Shown here in pieces: positions 43,930 through 53,640 of a DNA stretch of 64,000 bases (positions are counted from its first letter, which is position 1; the number at the start of each line of letters is the position of its first letter). The stretch spans positions 62,001 to 126,000 of the forward strand of contig NZ_FOSB01000003.1 in the NCBI RefSeq assembly GCF_900114165.1. Reading direction: 5' to 3'. The notes beneath the pieces are model-generated. The model was given only the letters and a program-made list of their open reading frames with translations, ran no database searches and was not told the DNA's origin. Both the position numbers and the translations under genes were made by a program. Source of the DNA: Halobacillus dabanensis. Lineage in GTDB: Bacteria; Bacillota; Bacilli; Bacillales; Halobacillaceae.

Positions 43930-45066
43930 ATGAATCCAATCTTACTTATTTTGCTTATGGTCGGAATTGGAGCCATGATTGGTGGGGTAACCAACTCATT
44001 AGCAATCAAAATGTTATTCCGTCCATATAGGGCTTTGTATATCGGGAAGTTTCGTCTCCCATTCACTCCTGGATTGATACCTAAACGACAAAAAGAACTG
44101 GCACAACAATTAGGGAAAATGGTCGTTAATCATCTTCTTACACCAGAAGGAATACGTCGCAAACTTGCTCATCCAAAATTTCAAGAGCAGGTGACTAAGT
44201 GGGCTAAAGATGAGGTCCGCCATATGCTGCAAAGCGAACGTACGATAGACCATATCTTAAATGAATTTCAAGTGGACATCACGTCCCAGACTGTGAAAAA
44301 AAACATTGCTGAATGGGTGGAGAAACGTTACCACAAGGAAATGGATCAATACCGTGAGAAGGAAATTGGAAAACTGCTATCTCCCGACTTTCGTCTGAAG
44401 ATTGACCGAAGCATAGATACAGCAGCAGACCATATCCAGAAGAGTGTGGAGAATTATTTCCGAAGTTCTGAAGGGCGAGAGAAAGTTTCTGCTTTAATAG
44501 ACAATTACTTGGATAACCAGGGGTTCTTTGGAAATATGATTTCATCGTTTATGGGACCTGACGGAGTGACAGAACGGGTTTATCCAGTAATCCTTAAATA
44601 TGTATCTGATAGAGAAATGAATGATTGGCTACAAACCATGTTGCACTCAGAGAAGGACAAACTTTTGAAACAGCAAGTATCATGGGCGGAAAGTTATCTG
44701 GGGCAAGATGTGATAGCTCGTAATCTTGGGGAAACCGTGGCGAACATGGTGCCGGTAGAAAAGTGGATGACAAGGACAGTGGCTGAGTGGACCTCCCCTT
44801 ATGAAGAGAAGATAGTAGATCAGTTTGTTCCCATGATTGTCAATAAAACCAGTGGGTTATTATCTTCCAAAATAGAGAACATGATGGCGACCATGCATCT
44901 CTCAGAAATCGTTCAGGAAGAAGTAGAAGCCTTCCAAGTTGAACGTCTGGAAGAAATGGTATTAGGGATATCAAAGCGGGAATTCAAGATGATCACATAT
45001 TTGGGAGCATTACTTGGTGGAATCATCGGTTTATTACAAGGGATTATTGTGTTATTTTTCGGATAA
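43930..45066 (+). CDS. yheB: DUF445 family membrane-associated protein (YheB)
   Basis: A 378-residue protein with an N-terminal helix (ILLILLMVGIGAMIGGVTNSLAIKMLFRPY) and a C-terminal one (ITYLGALLGGIIGLLQGIIVLFF), and a long helical, charged middle. The GGVTNSLAIKMLF and FTPGLIPKRQKELA motifs define DUF445 (YheB/YjiN). Function unknown; a membrane-curvature or envelope role is sometimes guessed. It directly precedes yheA, as in Bacillus subtilis. Confidence 0.9.
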   Translation: MNPILLILLMVGIGAMIGGVTNSLAIKMLFRPYRALYIGKFRLPFTPGLIPKRQKELAQQLGKMVVNHLLTPEGIRRKLAHPKFQEQVTKWAKDEVRHMLQSERTIDHILNEFQVDITSQTVKKNIAEWVEKRYHKEMDQYREKEIGKLLSPDFRLKIDRSIDTAADHIQKSVENYFRSSEGREKVSALIDNYLDNQGFFGNMISSFMGPDGVTERVYPVILKYVSDREMNDWLQTMLHSEKDKLLKQQVSWAESYLGQDVIARNLGETVANMVPVEKWMTRTVAEWTSPYEEKIVDQFVPMIVNKTSGLLSSKIENMMATMHLSEIVQEEVEAFQVERLEEMVLGISKREFKMITYLGALLGGIIGLLQGIIVLFFG

Positions 45067-45150
45067 TAGCCTATTCCTATACAGACGGAAATGAGTTTGT
45101 TATAGTGGGGTAGGAATGTAAGAACGAAATCTTAGGAGGTTCTTTTATTT

Positions 45151-45510
45151 ATGGCAAATCTTTATGATTACGCATATGATCTAGAAAAAGCAATCCGCAA
45201 CAGTGAAGAATTCAACGGATTGAAAGAGGCATATGAAGCAGTAATGAGTGATGAAGCTGCGAAAAAAATGTTTGACGATTTCCGTCAGACACAAATCACG
45301 CTTCAACAAAAGCAAATGCAAGGGGAAGAGATTTCTGAGGAAGAAGTGGAAGAAGCACGTAAAGTAGTAGAGCTTGTTCAACAGCACCCACAAATCTCCA
45401 AGCTTATGGAAGAAGAACAGCGTTTGAACACTGTGATCAACGACGTAAGTCGCATCATCACAAAACCACTGGAAGAGCTTTACGGCAATCCGGAAGAACC
45501 ACAACAATAA
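45151..45510 (+). CDS. yheA: YlbF/YmcA family protein (YheA)
   Basis: A 119-residue all-helical cytoplasmic protein of the YlbF/YmcA/YheA family, whose other members form the Y-complex that affects RNase Y and Spo0A phosphorylation. YheA itself is not characterised. Helical heptads (…FDDFRQTQITLQQKQMQGEEISEEE…) and an acidic profile are typical. AGGAGG lies ten bases before the ATG. Probably cotranscribed with yheB, 84 bases upstream; terminator follows. Confidence 0.93.
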   Translation: MANLYDYAYDLEKAIRNSEEFNGLKEAYEAVMSDEAAKKMFDDFRQTQITLQQKQMQGEEISEEEVEEARKVVELVQQHPQISKLMEEEQRLNTVINDVSRIITKPLEELYGNPEEPQQ

Positions 45511-45522
45511 TGTGAGACATAC

Positions 45523-45553
45523 AAAAAAGAGCAGGTATTCCCTGCTCTTTTTT
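45523..45553 (+). terminator. Intrinsic terminator after yheA
   Basis: AAAAAAGAGCAGG pairs with CCTGCTCTTTTTT around a 5-base loop. Confidence 0.95.
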
Positions 45554-45788
45554 GTTTCTTTAAATTTCGAGAGAAGGCGGCTGGAAAATGGCTCGTTCCT
45601 AATTGCACCTATCTAAACAAGAGAAAGCGGATTGGAACAATTAGTAAACCAGAGACTTTCAGTAGATAGAGCGAGAGTGAGTATAATTGCAAAATCTTGA
45701 ATTCGGTGTCGACCTATGCAGGAAAATGGTTTGCAATTGACGAAAAATTAAATAAAGAACCGGATTTCCAAATGCAGGGAGGATGAAC

Positions 45789-46559
45789 ATGAAGCATTTT
45801 ATTATTGAGGAAAAAGATAATGTCGTTCATTTAAGAATTGCCCGTGGAGAGAAGTATAATGCTCTAAATGGAGAACTATTGGCTGAATTCGTTGAAGCTT
45901 TAAGTCAAGCCAACGCATCGGACTCACAAATCCTTGTGCTGTCTGGCAAGGGGGACGGTTTTTGCGCTGGTGGAGATCTTCGCATGATGAAAGAAGTTGC
46001 AGACCAGGAAAAGTATGAAAGTGTGATGGAGAACATCGAAACAATTGTAAAAACAATATATACGATGCCAAAAATAGTCATATCAGCACTTCACGGTCCT
46101 GTCGTGGGACTTGGGTTAAGTATTGCTTTATCAGCAGATTATGTCGTAGCTGAACCTGATGCTGAGTTGTCGATGAACTTTATTGGCATTGGCCTTGCAC
46201 CTGATGGCGGTGGGCATTTTTGGTTGCAGGAACGTCTTGGTACACATCAAGCGAAGCACTTCGCCTGGGAAGGACAAAGGATGCGGGCAAAAGAGGCATA
46301 CGATAACAAACTGGTAGACATTGTCGTGAATGGATCTGTGTTTGAAGAAGCTGATCGTATTGCCCAAGAATGGAGTACACGCCCATTAAAGGCAATGATT
46401 GCAACAAAAGAGATTTATCATCGTTATGGGCTGGATCAACTGAAGAAATACTTGCAAAACGAACGTCAAACTCAATGGCAGTTGCGGCAGACAGAAGACC
46501 ACTTGGAAGGTGTGCAAGCATTTTTGGAAAAACGAAAACCGGAGTTTCGGGGGAAATAA
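45789..46559 (+). CDS. Enoyl-CoA hydratase/isomerase family protein (YhaR-like)
   Basis: A 256-residue crotonase-fold protein from ATG 45789, six bases after GGGAGG. The oxyanion-hole segments are GFCAGGDLRMM and HGPVVGLGLSIAL, and LAPDGGGHFWL covers the usual active-site region. The first catalytic Glu of true hydratases is not obvious, so isomerase or another CoA reaction is possible. Its place next to yhzC, yhaQ and yhaP matches yhaR of Bacillus. Confidence 0.88.
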   Translation: MKHFIIEEKDNVVHLRIARGEKYNALNGELLAEFVEALSQANASDSQILVLSGKGDGFCAGGDLRMMKEVADQEKYESVMENIETIVKTIYTMPKIVISALHGPVVGLGLSIALSADYVVAEPDAELSMNFIGIGLAPDGGGHFWLQERLGTHQAKHFAWEGQRMRAKEAYDNKLVDIVVNGSVFEEADRIAQEWSTRPLKAMIATKEIYHRYGLDQLKKYLQNERQTQWQLRQTEDHLEGVQAFLEKRKPEFRGK

Positions 46560-46560
46560 G

Positions 46561-46591
46561 AAAAAGTCGCGCTTTTGTGAGCGCGACTTTT
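46561..46591 (+). terminator. Intrinsic terminator
   Basis: AAAAAGTCGCGC pairs with GCGCGACTTTT around an 8-base loop. Confidence 0.9.
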
Positions 46592-46628
46592 CAATGGGAA
46601 AATATGTGTGAGCTAAGCTATTAAGTTT

Positions 46629-46814
46629 CTACCTATGGAAGAGAACTAAATGTCCTTCAGGGGCCACGCAGCGGTGGGTGTGCTCACTGAACCCATGTTC
46701 TTCTAATTTATCAGATCCGATCTTTTTCGCTTTGTCATCATTCTCGGCTTGAAAGGTCTCATCAAGTACATTAGTTCCATCTTTCTCGAATACAGTTAAA
46801 TAGTATGTTTTCAT
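46629..46814 (-). CDS. YhzC-like small protein
   Basis: A 61-residue protein from ATG 46814, eight bases after AAGGAGG. It is soluble, with a beta-rich start (MKTYYLTVFEKDGTNVLDE), a helical middle and a His/Cys-bearing end (EHTHRCVAPEGHLVLFH). It corresponds by position and size to yhzC beside yhaR in Bacillus. Function unknown. Confidence 0.72.
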   Translation of the reverse strand: MKTYYLTVFEKDGTNVLDETFQAENDDKAKKIGSDKLEEHGFSEHTHRCVAPEGHLVLFHR

Positions 46815-46962
46815 CGTTGATCCTCCTTGAATGAATAGGCGTTCATTTACTACTTTTGTTACGTAGTGGAGAAATTCCTGCAAATGTAATGATATTTTTT
46901 AAAAGAAAGTGAAACGATAAATGATTTTACCACGTATAAGAAGAATAGAAGGGGGAGAGGGC

Positions 46963-47862
46963 ATGACCCTACGTTTACAAAAAGTTACAAAAAAATTCGG
47001 ATCATTTACCGCTGTTGACCAATTATCGCTTGAAATACCGGAGAAGCAAATATTCGGTTTCCTTGGTGCAAACGGAGCAGGAAAAACGACAACGTTTCGA
47101 ATGGTTCTTGGATTACTGGATCAAACCGAAGGAGACATCTCCTGGAATAATGGAGAAATAGGTTATGGAGAGAGCCATTTGATCGGTTACTTGCCTGAGG
47201 AAAGAGGTCTCTATCCAAAGTTGAAAGTACAAGATCAGCTTATTTATTTAGCTAAGCTAAGAGGGATGAACAAATCAGAGGCAATAAAAGAAATTGATAT
47301 TTGGCTTGAACGTTTCAAAGTTCCAGAGTATAAGCAAAAGAAAGTGGAAGAATTATCAAAAGGGAATCAGCAAAAGATTCAATTCATTTCTGCTGTGTTA
47401 CATAAACCAAAACTGTTGATTCTTGACGAGCCCTTTTCTGGTCTTGACCCCGTCAACGTGGAAATGCTGAAGGCGGCTGTCATTGACTTGAAAGAAGCGG
47501 GGACTTCTATTGTATTTTCCTCTCATAGAATGGAGCATGTCGAGGAACTATGTGAAAGTTTGTGTATTCTTCACCACGGAACTCCAGTCGTTCACGGAAA
47601 GTTGAAAGAAATAAAGAAAACATTCGGGAGGAAAAATATTAGAATCCATGCGGACTTTGACACCGAGTTTTTGAAAAACAGTCGAGGAGTTATCAAATAT
47701 AAAGCACTGAGCGAAGGCTGTGAGCTTCAAATAGAAAGTGAGGATATCGCCCAAGATATTTTTGGTGAACTACACGGAAAAGGCTTTGTCCGGACTTTCG
47801 ATCTTGAAGAGCCGACCCTCAACGATATTTTCATTGAAAAGGTGGGGGCTTCTTATGAATAA
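46963..47862 (+). CDS. yhaQ: ABC transporter ATP-binding protein YhaQ (NatA-like)
   Basis: A 299-residue ATPase from ATG 46963 behind GGGGGAGAGG. Walker A is GANGAGKTT near residue 38, LSKGNQQKI is the signature, and Walker B with its D-loop is LLILDEPFSGLDPVN. A C-terminal extension of about 85 residues is typical of NatA/YhaQ Na+-export ATPases. It overlaps yhaP by eight bases, so the two form one exporter, probably for Na+ or a toxic compound. Confidence 0.92.
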   Translation: MTLRLQKVTKKFGSFTAVDQLSLEIPEKQIFGFLGANGAGKTTTFRMVLGLLDQTEGDISWNNGEIGYGESHLIGYLPEERGLYPKLKVQDQLIYLAKLRGMNKSEAIKEIDIWLERFKVPEYKQKKVEELSKGNQQKIQFISAVLHKPKLLILDEPFSGLDPVNVEMLKAAVIDLKEAGTSIVFSSHRMEHVEELCESLCILHHGTPVVHGKLKEIKKTFGRKNIRIHADFDTEFLKNSRGVIKYKALSEGCELQIESEDIAQDIFGELHGKGFVRTFDLEEPTLNDIFIEKVGASYE

Positions 47863-49108
47863 ATTTTTCATAATGATGGGACACACATACAAAAACCGGG
47901 TGAAATCTAAGTCCTTTTTGATTACTACGATCATTACAGTCGCAATTATATTTGCTTTATCCAATTTCCAAACAATCCTTGAGGCATTCAGTGACGCAGA
48001 CGAAGAAAAAAAAGTAGCTATCATCACCGAGAATGAAGGATGGTATCAATCCATTGAGCAATCCTTGTCAACCAATGAAAACCTTTCTCTTCATCCCTAT
48101 GATGGAACACTGGATGATGCCAAGGCGGAGGTAGAGGAAGGAGAGTACCAATCTGTCGTTCAGATAGAACAAAATGCGGAGGAATTGCCTGAAGCGACGT
48201 ACTATGCGAACCAAATAGCTAACACCGGAAATAGCGAACCCGTCAGGCAAGCCGTCCAACAGTTGAAAGTACAACAAGTGACAGAGCGAGCTAATGTCGA
48301 TCCAGTTATTATCGAGCAGATTTCCGCTCCTGTATCGTTCGATCTGGTGGCTCTTGAAGAGAGTGCGAAGTCAGCTGAAGAACTGAATCAAACTAGAGGT
48401 TTAGTATATGTTATGCTTTTCTTCATGTATTTTTCAGTAATTATGTATGGACAAATGATCTCAACGGAAGTAGCCACTGAAAAGTCGAGCAGAGTCATGG
48501 AAATCCTCATCTCCAGCGTGTCACCAGTTTCTCAAATGTTTGCAAAAATCTTAGGAATTGCTCTATTAGGTTTGACTCAATTTTCCATTTTTATTGGAGT
48601 GGGTTATTTGGGAATACAACAAAGTCAGGCAACTAGTGACGGATCACTTCTTGAGATGTTTGGATTAACGGATGTAGAACCTGCTACTGTGGTATACGCT
48701 GTCGTTTTCTTCTTACTCGGCTATTTATTGTACGCAACGCTTGCCGCTACTCTAGGATCTTTAGTAAGTAGATTAGAGGATGCCCAACAATTATTAACAC
48801 CGATGATATTACTGATCGTCGCAGCATTTCTTATTGCAATGTTCGGATTAGGAGCCCCAGAAGCAACGTTTATAACTGTTAGTTCCTATTTCCCATTCTT
48901 TACACCTCTGATTATGTTTTTACGTGTTGGCATGCTCGATATTCCTGTTTGGGAGGTCATCTTATCTCTTTCTATCCTTATAGGGTGTATCGCTTTGCTT
49001 GGTTGGATCGGTGCACGTGTTTATCGAGGAGGAGTTCTCATGTATGGTAAGTCCTCTTCACTTAAAGATTTTAAAACAGCTTTACAACTTTCCAAAAAAG
49101 AAAAGTAA
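47855..49108 (+). CDS. yhaP: ABC transporter permease YhaP (NatB-like)
   Basis: A 417-residue permease from ATG 47855 within the end of yhaQ. One N-terminal helix (residues 23-42) is followed by a large extracytoplasmic domain (about 45-175) and then five or six helices, the ABC-2 NatB layout. The segment STEVATEKSSRVMEILISSVSP near residue 205 is characteristic of the family. With YhaQ it likely exports Na+ or drugs, a plausible need in a salt-tolerant host. Confidence 0.92.
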   Translation: MNKFFIMMGHTYKNRVKSKSFLITTIITVAIIFALSNFQTILEAFSDADEEKKVAIITENEGWYQSIEQSLSTNENLSLHPYDGTLDDAKAEVEEGEYQSVVQIEQNAEELPEATYYANQIANTGNSEPVRQAVQQLKVQQVTERANVDPVIIEQISAPVSFDLVALEESAKSAEELNQTRGLVYVMLFFMYFSVIMYGQMISTEVATEKSSRVMEILISSVSPVSQMFAKILGIALLGLTQFSIFIGVGYLGIQQSQATSDGSLLEMFGLTDVEPATVVYAVVFFLLGYLLYATLAATLGSLVSRLEDAQQLLTPMILLIVAAFLIAMFGLGAPEATFITVSSYFPFFTPLIMFLRVGMLDIPVWEVILSLSILIGCIALLGWIGARVYRGGVLMYGKSSSLKDFKTALQLSKKEK

Positions 49109-49110
49109 CC

Positions 49111-49144
49111 AAAAGCCCGGGGTATCCAAAACTCCGGGCTTTTC
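49111..49144 (+). terminator. Intrinsic terminator after yhaP
   Basis: AAAAGCCCGG pairs with CCGGGCTTTT across an 11-base loop. Confidence 0.85.
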
Positions 49145-49165
49145 CTTTACCAGATTTCAAGTAAA

Positions 49166-49345
49166 TTGCAGTATTCTGGAAGACACGATTCCGAGGCTTT
49201 TATTGCGAATAAGGGTCGGTGGGGGGAGTTCGCTTTCCAACCACCCCTGACGCCCAACAAGGCAATGAACCCCGGGAACATCTGGAAACTGAGTGTTACT
49301 GAATAGGGAGCTATTGTGGAGATTAGGAAGGGGGGAGTGGTGGGA
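49166..49345. repeat. Intergenic repeat, copy C
   Basis: Begins TTGCAGTATTCTGGAAGAC-CGATT like copy A. It continues with TTCGCTTTCCAACCACC and GGAAACTGAGTG like copy B, and ends ATAGGGAGCTATTGTGG then AGGAAGGGGGGAG, the last block shared with the short copy D near 62.5 kb. Non-coding, between yhaP and yhaO, immediately after a terminator. Confidence 0.68.
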
Positions 49346-49404
49346 TGAGAACGTGCATTCGGTTTTAAGCTCTGTTAAAATGAAGTGGAAGGAGGTCGAC
49401 ATAA

Positions 49405-50661
49405 TTGAGAGATTCCATCCGGTTTATCCATAGTGCCGATTTACATATTGACAGTCTTTTTAAGACGAAAGGACATTTACCCCAGGAGTTGTTAGAACAA
49501 CTAAGAGCGAGCACCTTTGAAGCGTTTGATCGTTTAATCGATGCTTGTATCCAGCATCAAGTCGACTTTTTGATAATTACTGGTGACTTATATAATGAAG
49601 AAATTCGTAGTTTGAAGGCACAAGTTCACCTTCGTCGTGGTTTTGAGCGGTTACAAAAAAATGGTATTTCCGTTTATATTAGCTATGGAAATCACGATTT
49701 TGTAAAAGGAAGCAAGCATCCGATCGAATTACCGAATAATGTTCATATATTTACAAGCGAACATGTCAGTTATTTTCCTTTCAAAAAAAACGGTATTGTA
49801 GTCGCTCATATTTATGGCTTCAGTTATGAGACAAGAGAGGTGAAGGAACGGAAAGTGGCTTCCTACAAACGAGTTGGAGAAGCTGCCTATCATATCGGGA
49901 TGTTACATGGCAGTGTTGAAACCAATACGGAGCATGATGTATATGCACCATTTTCAATAGAAGAGTTAAAGAATCAAGGGATGGATTATTGGGCACTCGG
50001 ACATATTCACAAAAGAGAGGTTTTATCGGAAGACCCTCCTATCATTTATCCAGGTAATATTCAGGGAAGATCGCGGAAAGAGGCAGGAGAAAAAGGATGT
50101 TACCTTGTAGAAAATGCCCAGGGAACGTGGAACCATACATTCCTTCCGCTACATAGTTTTACTTATGAAACAGCAATAGTTGAATGTGGTCACCTAAACT
50201 CCCCGGACCAACTTGAAAAAGCGCTTGAAGAAGCAAAAAAAAGAGTGGAAGCAAATTACACTTCCACAATGCTTACCATCACATTAAGGACGGATCACTC
50301 TAATTTGAGGGAATGGAAATTAACTGGATACATAGATGAATGGGTGGAAATTGTGAACGCTACGGAAGATACAGGTAGTAATGAATGGATTTGGATTGAC
50401 GATGTGAAAATTATCGATCGGCCACAGTGGAATGAAACGGAGTTATTGAAGGGACATCATTTCACTGGTGAATTATTACGAAGTATCCAAAGTTTAGGGA
50501 AGAAGGAAATGGAGGATTGGCTCGATCCATTATTTACACATAGGAAAATGTACAAATATGTTCAATCGTTGACGGATGTGGAGAAAGAGGATGCATTGGA
50601 AGAAGCAAAGAGGATGATGGTGGAACACTTTATGAGTGGTGAAAAGAGGCAAGGGTCATGA
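49405..50661 (+). CDS. yhaO: SbcD-like DNA repair exonuclease YhaO
   Basis: A 418-residue calcineurin-like phosphoesterase from TTG 49405 behind AAGGAGG. The metal motifs are in order: SADLHID (D-x-H), ITGDLYNE, YGNHDF, MLHGS and LGHIHKRE. This is the Mre11/SbcD nuclease fold. It overlaps yhaN by four bases (ATGA), so nuclease and SMC-like ATPase are made together. In Bacillus this pair is related to the SbcCD complex and DNA end processing; its exact job is not well established. Confidence 0.93.
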   Translation: MRDSIRFIHSADLHIDSLFKTKGHLPQELLEQLRASTFEAFDRLIDACIQHQVDFLIITGDLYNEEIRSLKAQVHLRRGFERLQKNGISVYISYGNHDFVKGSKHPIELPNNVHIFTSEHVSYFPFKKNGIVVAHIYGFSYETREVKERKVASYKRVGEAAYHIGMLHGSVETNTEHDVYAPFSIEELKNQGMDYWALGHIHKREVLSEDPPIIYPGNIQGRSRKEAGEKGCYLVENAQGTWNHTFLPLHSFTYETAIVECGHLNSPDQLEKALEEAKKRVEANYTSTMLTITLRTDHSNLREWKLTGYIDEWVEIVNATEDTGSNEWIWIDDVKIIDRPQWNETELLKGHHFTGELLRSIQSLGKKEMEDWLDPLFTHRKMYKYVQSLTDVEKEDALEEAKRMMVEHFMSGEKRQGS

Positions 50662-53552
50662 AAATAAAAGAATTTAAAATCTACGGGTTCGGTAAATGGA
50701 AGGATTTCTCGGCATCTCTGTCAGGAGACCAACTGAGTCTAGTGACAGGAAAAAATGAAGCAGGGAAATCAACATTATATCACTTTATATTATTTATGCT
50801 TTTCGGTTTACCACCTAAACAGCGGGAATTTTATCTTCCGAAGAATGGTGGTCCACTCGGTGGTCAGCTTTGCCTCGAGACCCATGACTACGGACGAGTC
50901 ATAATAGAACGCATCCATGATCGAGATAATGGCAGAGCTCTTTGTCGTCTTGAGTCTGGTCATGAGTTTGGGGAAGAGTGGTTGCAACAGTTGCTTGACG
51001 GTATGGAAAGGAAAGGTTATGAAACTACGTATGGGTTTAATGCTGATGATTTATTGCGTCTCCAGCATTTGTCTGGAAATGAATTGGGAGAAGTGCTACT
51101 CAATATTGGGTTAACAGGGTCTGATCAAATTTATCAAGCAGAGAAATGGTTGCAGAAACAATTGGATAGTAAATTCAAGCCTAAAGGAAAGAAACCAGAG
51201 ATAAATGCACAGATGGAGATTGTGGAACAATTAGAACAGAAGAAGAAGAAGCTCGAAAGTGAAGAAGGTGAATATTTTCGCCTTCAAGAAGATAAACAGA
51301 CAAAAGTAGAGCAAATAGAAGAGCTCGAAAAAGCCTGGACAGCTAAAACGAATGAAATTTATGCGATAGAACAACTTCTGAAAACCCGCCCCCTCCTCGT
51401 AGAATATTACCAAATGATAGGGAAAGAGAAAGAACAACAGATGGTCAAGTTCCCCGAAGCAGGTGTTGAACGGTACTACCAGTTAAAAGAGAAGATGTTA
51501 CCGTTACAATCAGAAGAACAGTTGCTTCAATCTAATTTAAAGGAACTTTATCAGGCAGCCGATGAACTGAAGGAAGTAAAGAATCAGGAGGTATTGAATG
51601 AAGGGAAATGGTTGCATGATGTACAGCGGAACGAATATGAAAAAGCGTCATTTGAATACGATCGTCTTCAACAGCAATTTGAAAAAATAAAGGAACAATT
51701 GAAACAAGAGTTGACTTATATCGATGCCCCGTTAGAAGAGCATGAACTAGAAGAATATCCCCTCCCTTTTTATATTGAGGAGACTTGGCGTGATTTGAAA
51801 AATGAAAAAGAGGAACTTGATCGTGAACAGACATTTTATAAAGAGCAGGAAACAGATATTGAACGGGAGTTTAATAAGATAGAGAAAAGAAAACATACCA
51901 TTGAGGAAAAGAGAATCAGTGAGAACCAGAGGAGAGAATTAGAAGAAAAACTTCAGAATACTTACGAATCAGCCGTCACCGCTGATGAAGGAAACACATC
52001 CAGGTTAAAAAAACGCCGTTTATATGCTATCAGTGCTGCGATCGGTACATTTGTAGTAGGGAGTTTATTTCAGACAATCACCTCTAGCCTAGAAGTATTT
52101 ATAGTCATGCTCATTATTGGCTTGTTTTTTGTTTTTTATAGTTACAATATCCATAAGAAAATAGAGAGTTATCCTTTAGCTGCTGACCAGCTCGCAATAC
52201 CTTCTCATGAAATGGAGGAGGCCCGCTGGCAACTTCAGCAAGATGACAAGCAAATGACGGAATGGAATCACTTACATGAACAATGGAAGCAGCTGAACCA
52301 GGAAGAAATCCGCTTACAAGAAAAGAAGCGTCTTTTATTTCAACGTCAAACAAGGTTGGAAGCTGCAATGCGTGAACAAAAAAACCTTTACCCCTTTCTG
52401 ACCTCTCTTAAAGTGCAACATTGGGAGAAGCTTTATCATCTTTTGGTGCATGCAAAAGATAAAAAGCTTGAGTTGCTCAGGATGGAAAAGGAAAGTCAGT
52501 CGTTTAAGAAAACAATGAAGCAAATAGAGGATGATCTGAGAACTTTCTTTAGTGATAGGAAATGGGAATTTAATGAGGATAACATGAAAGCCAACTGGCA
52601 ACATCTACAGGACTGGGTTTATGAACAAGAGCGAGTAGACGTCAGAATAAACGAGTTGGAAAAGAAGATCCGTACCGTTCAACATCAATTAAAAGAGAAT
52701 ACGACGAGGTTATATGCTTATTATGATGAAAAAGAGAGCTTGTTTAAAGAGGCAGAGGTAAATTCAGAAGAAGCGTTCTATGATAGAGCGAAACAAAAGG
52801 AGGTTCAGCAAGAAAGACAAGCGAAAATCCTGGATTTGGAAGGTCAATTGAAGGGAATGCTCTCAGAAAAAGAACAGAGAGATTTTCAAGTTTGGGAAGC
52901 CGTTCCGGAAGAGTCTGAACTCCTCTCCCGCTTAAATACAGTCAAGCTCAGAAAAGAGGGGTTGGAAGAAGAGCGTAAACAAACCCAACAATCTTTAGCG
53001 GACACAAAAAGTGAAATTAGCAGGTTGGAAAATTCTGACGAGCGTTCCTCAATCACTCACAGACTGCAAGCAGAAAAAGAGAAGCTCCAAAGAAAGGCAC
53101 GAGAATGGACCATTTACCAATTAGCCTTGAAGTCGCTAGAGAAGACAAAACAAACCTATAAAGACAAATACTTGCCCCAAGTCATCAACAAAGCCATCAA
53201 TTACATTATTAAACTAACAGAAGGAAAATATGTGGATATTTATATCCATGCTGAAGATGAAAAGGTTAGAATAACCGATAGAGAGGGTATCATTTATCTA
53301 CCGGAAGAATTATCAAGAGGGACACGTGATCAACTCTATGTAGCATTTCGCTTTGCTTTAGGTGAGACGATGGCAGATAAAAGCTCGATGCCTTTTTTAA
53401 TTGACGATGCTTTCGTCCATTTCGACTCTACTCGCCTACGCATAATGACAGAAATTATTGAAGAATTGGCATCAAGGCATCAAGTAGTCCTTTTTACGTG
53501 GAAGGGGGAATTAGATGTATGGTTTCAATCGCCAGATGTGCTACATTTATAA
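50658..53552 (+). CDS. yhaN: SbcC-like ATPase YhaN with central membrane segments
   Basis: A 964-residue Rad50/SbcC-type ATPase. Walker A VTGKNEAGKSTLYHF is near residue 35, long coiled coils run about 175-430 and 520-830, and a signature-like LSRGTRDQLYVAFR plus Walker B MPFLIDDAFVHFD lie near the C-terminus. Between the coiled coils (about 455-500) are two adjacent hydrophobic helices, which would anchor the hinge region in the membrane, unlike cytosolic SbcC. Stop-start overlap with yhaO indicates coupling. The length matches Bacillus YhaN. Confidence 0.93.
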   Translation: MKIKEFKIYGFGKWKDFSASLSGDQLSLVTGKNEAGKSTLYHFILFMLFGLPPKQREFYLPKNGGPLGGQLCLETHDYGRVIIERIHDRDNGRALCRLESGHEFGEEWLQQLLDGMERKGYETTYGFNADDLLRLQHLSGNELGEVLLNIGLTGSDQIYQAEKWLQKQLDSKFKPKGKKPEINAQMEIVEQLEQKKKKLESEEGEYFRLQEDKQTKVEQIEELEKAWTAKTNEIYAIEQLLKTRPLLVEYYQMIGKEKEQQMVKFPEAGVERYYQLKEKMLPLQSEEQLLQSNLKELYQAADELKEVKNQEVLNEGKWLHDVQRNEYEKASFEYDRLQQQFEKIKEQLKQELTYIDAPLEEHELEEYPLPFYIEETWRDLKNEKEELDREQTFYKEQETDIEREFNKIEKRKHTIEEKRISENQRRELEEKLQNTYESAVTADEGNTSRLKKRRLYAISAAIGTFVVGSLFQTITSSLEVFIVMLIIGLFFVFYSYNIHKKIESYPLAADQLAIPSHEMEEARWQLQQDDKQMTEWNHLHEQWKQLNQEEIRLQEKKRLLFQRQTRLEAAMREQKNLYPFLTSLKVQHWEKLYHLLVHAKDKKLELLRMEKESQSFKKTMKQIEDDLRTFFSDRKWEFNEDNMKANWQHLQDWVYEQERVDVRINELEKKIRTVQHQLKENTTRLYAYYDEKESLFKEAEVNSEEAFYDRAKQKEVQQERQAKILDLEGQLKGMLSEKEQRDFQVWEAVPEESELLSRLNTVKLRKEGLEEERKQTQQSLADTKSEISRLENSDERSSITHRLQAEKEKLQRKAREWTIYQLALKSLEKTKQTYKDKYLPQVINKAINYIIKLTEGKYVDIYIHAEDEKVRITDREGIIYLPEELSRGTRDQLYVAFRFALGETMADKSSMPFLIDDAFVHFDSTRLRIMTEIIEELASRHQVVLFTWKGELDVWFQSPDVLHL

Positions 53553-53640
53553 CAAAATGGTGTATAAGTTCGCAATATCGACACTTTAATGATAAAATGT
53601 TTTAAGATTACTTGAGGAATAAGCAAATGGAGGGTTTCCA

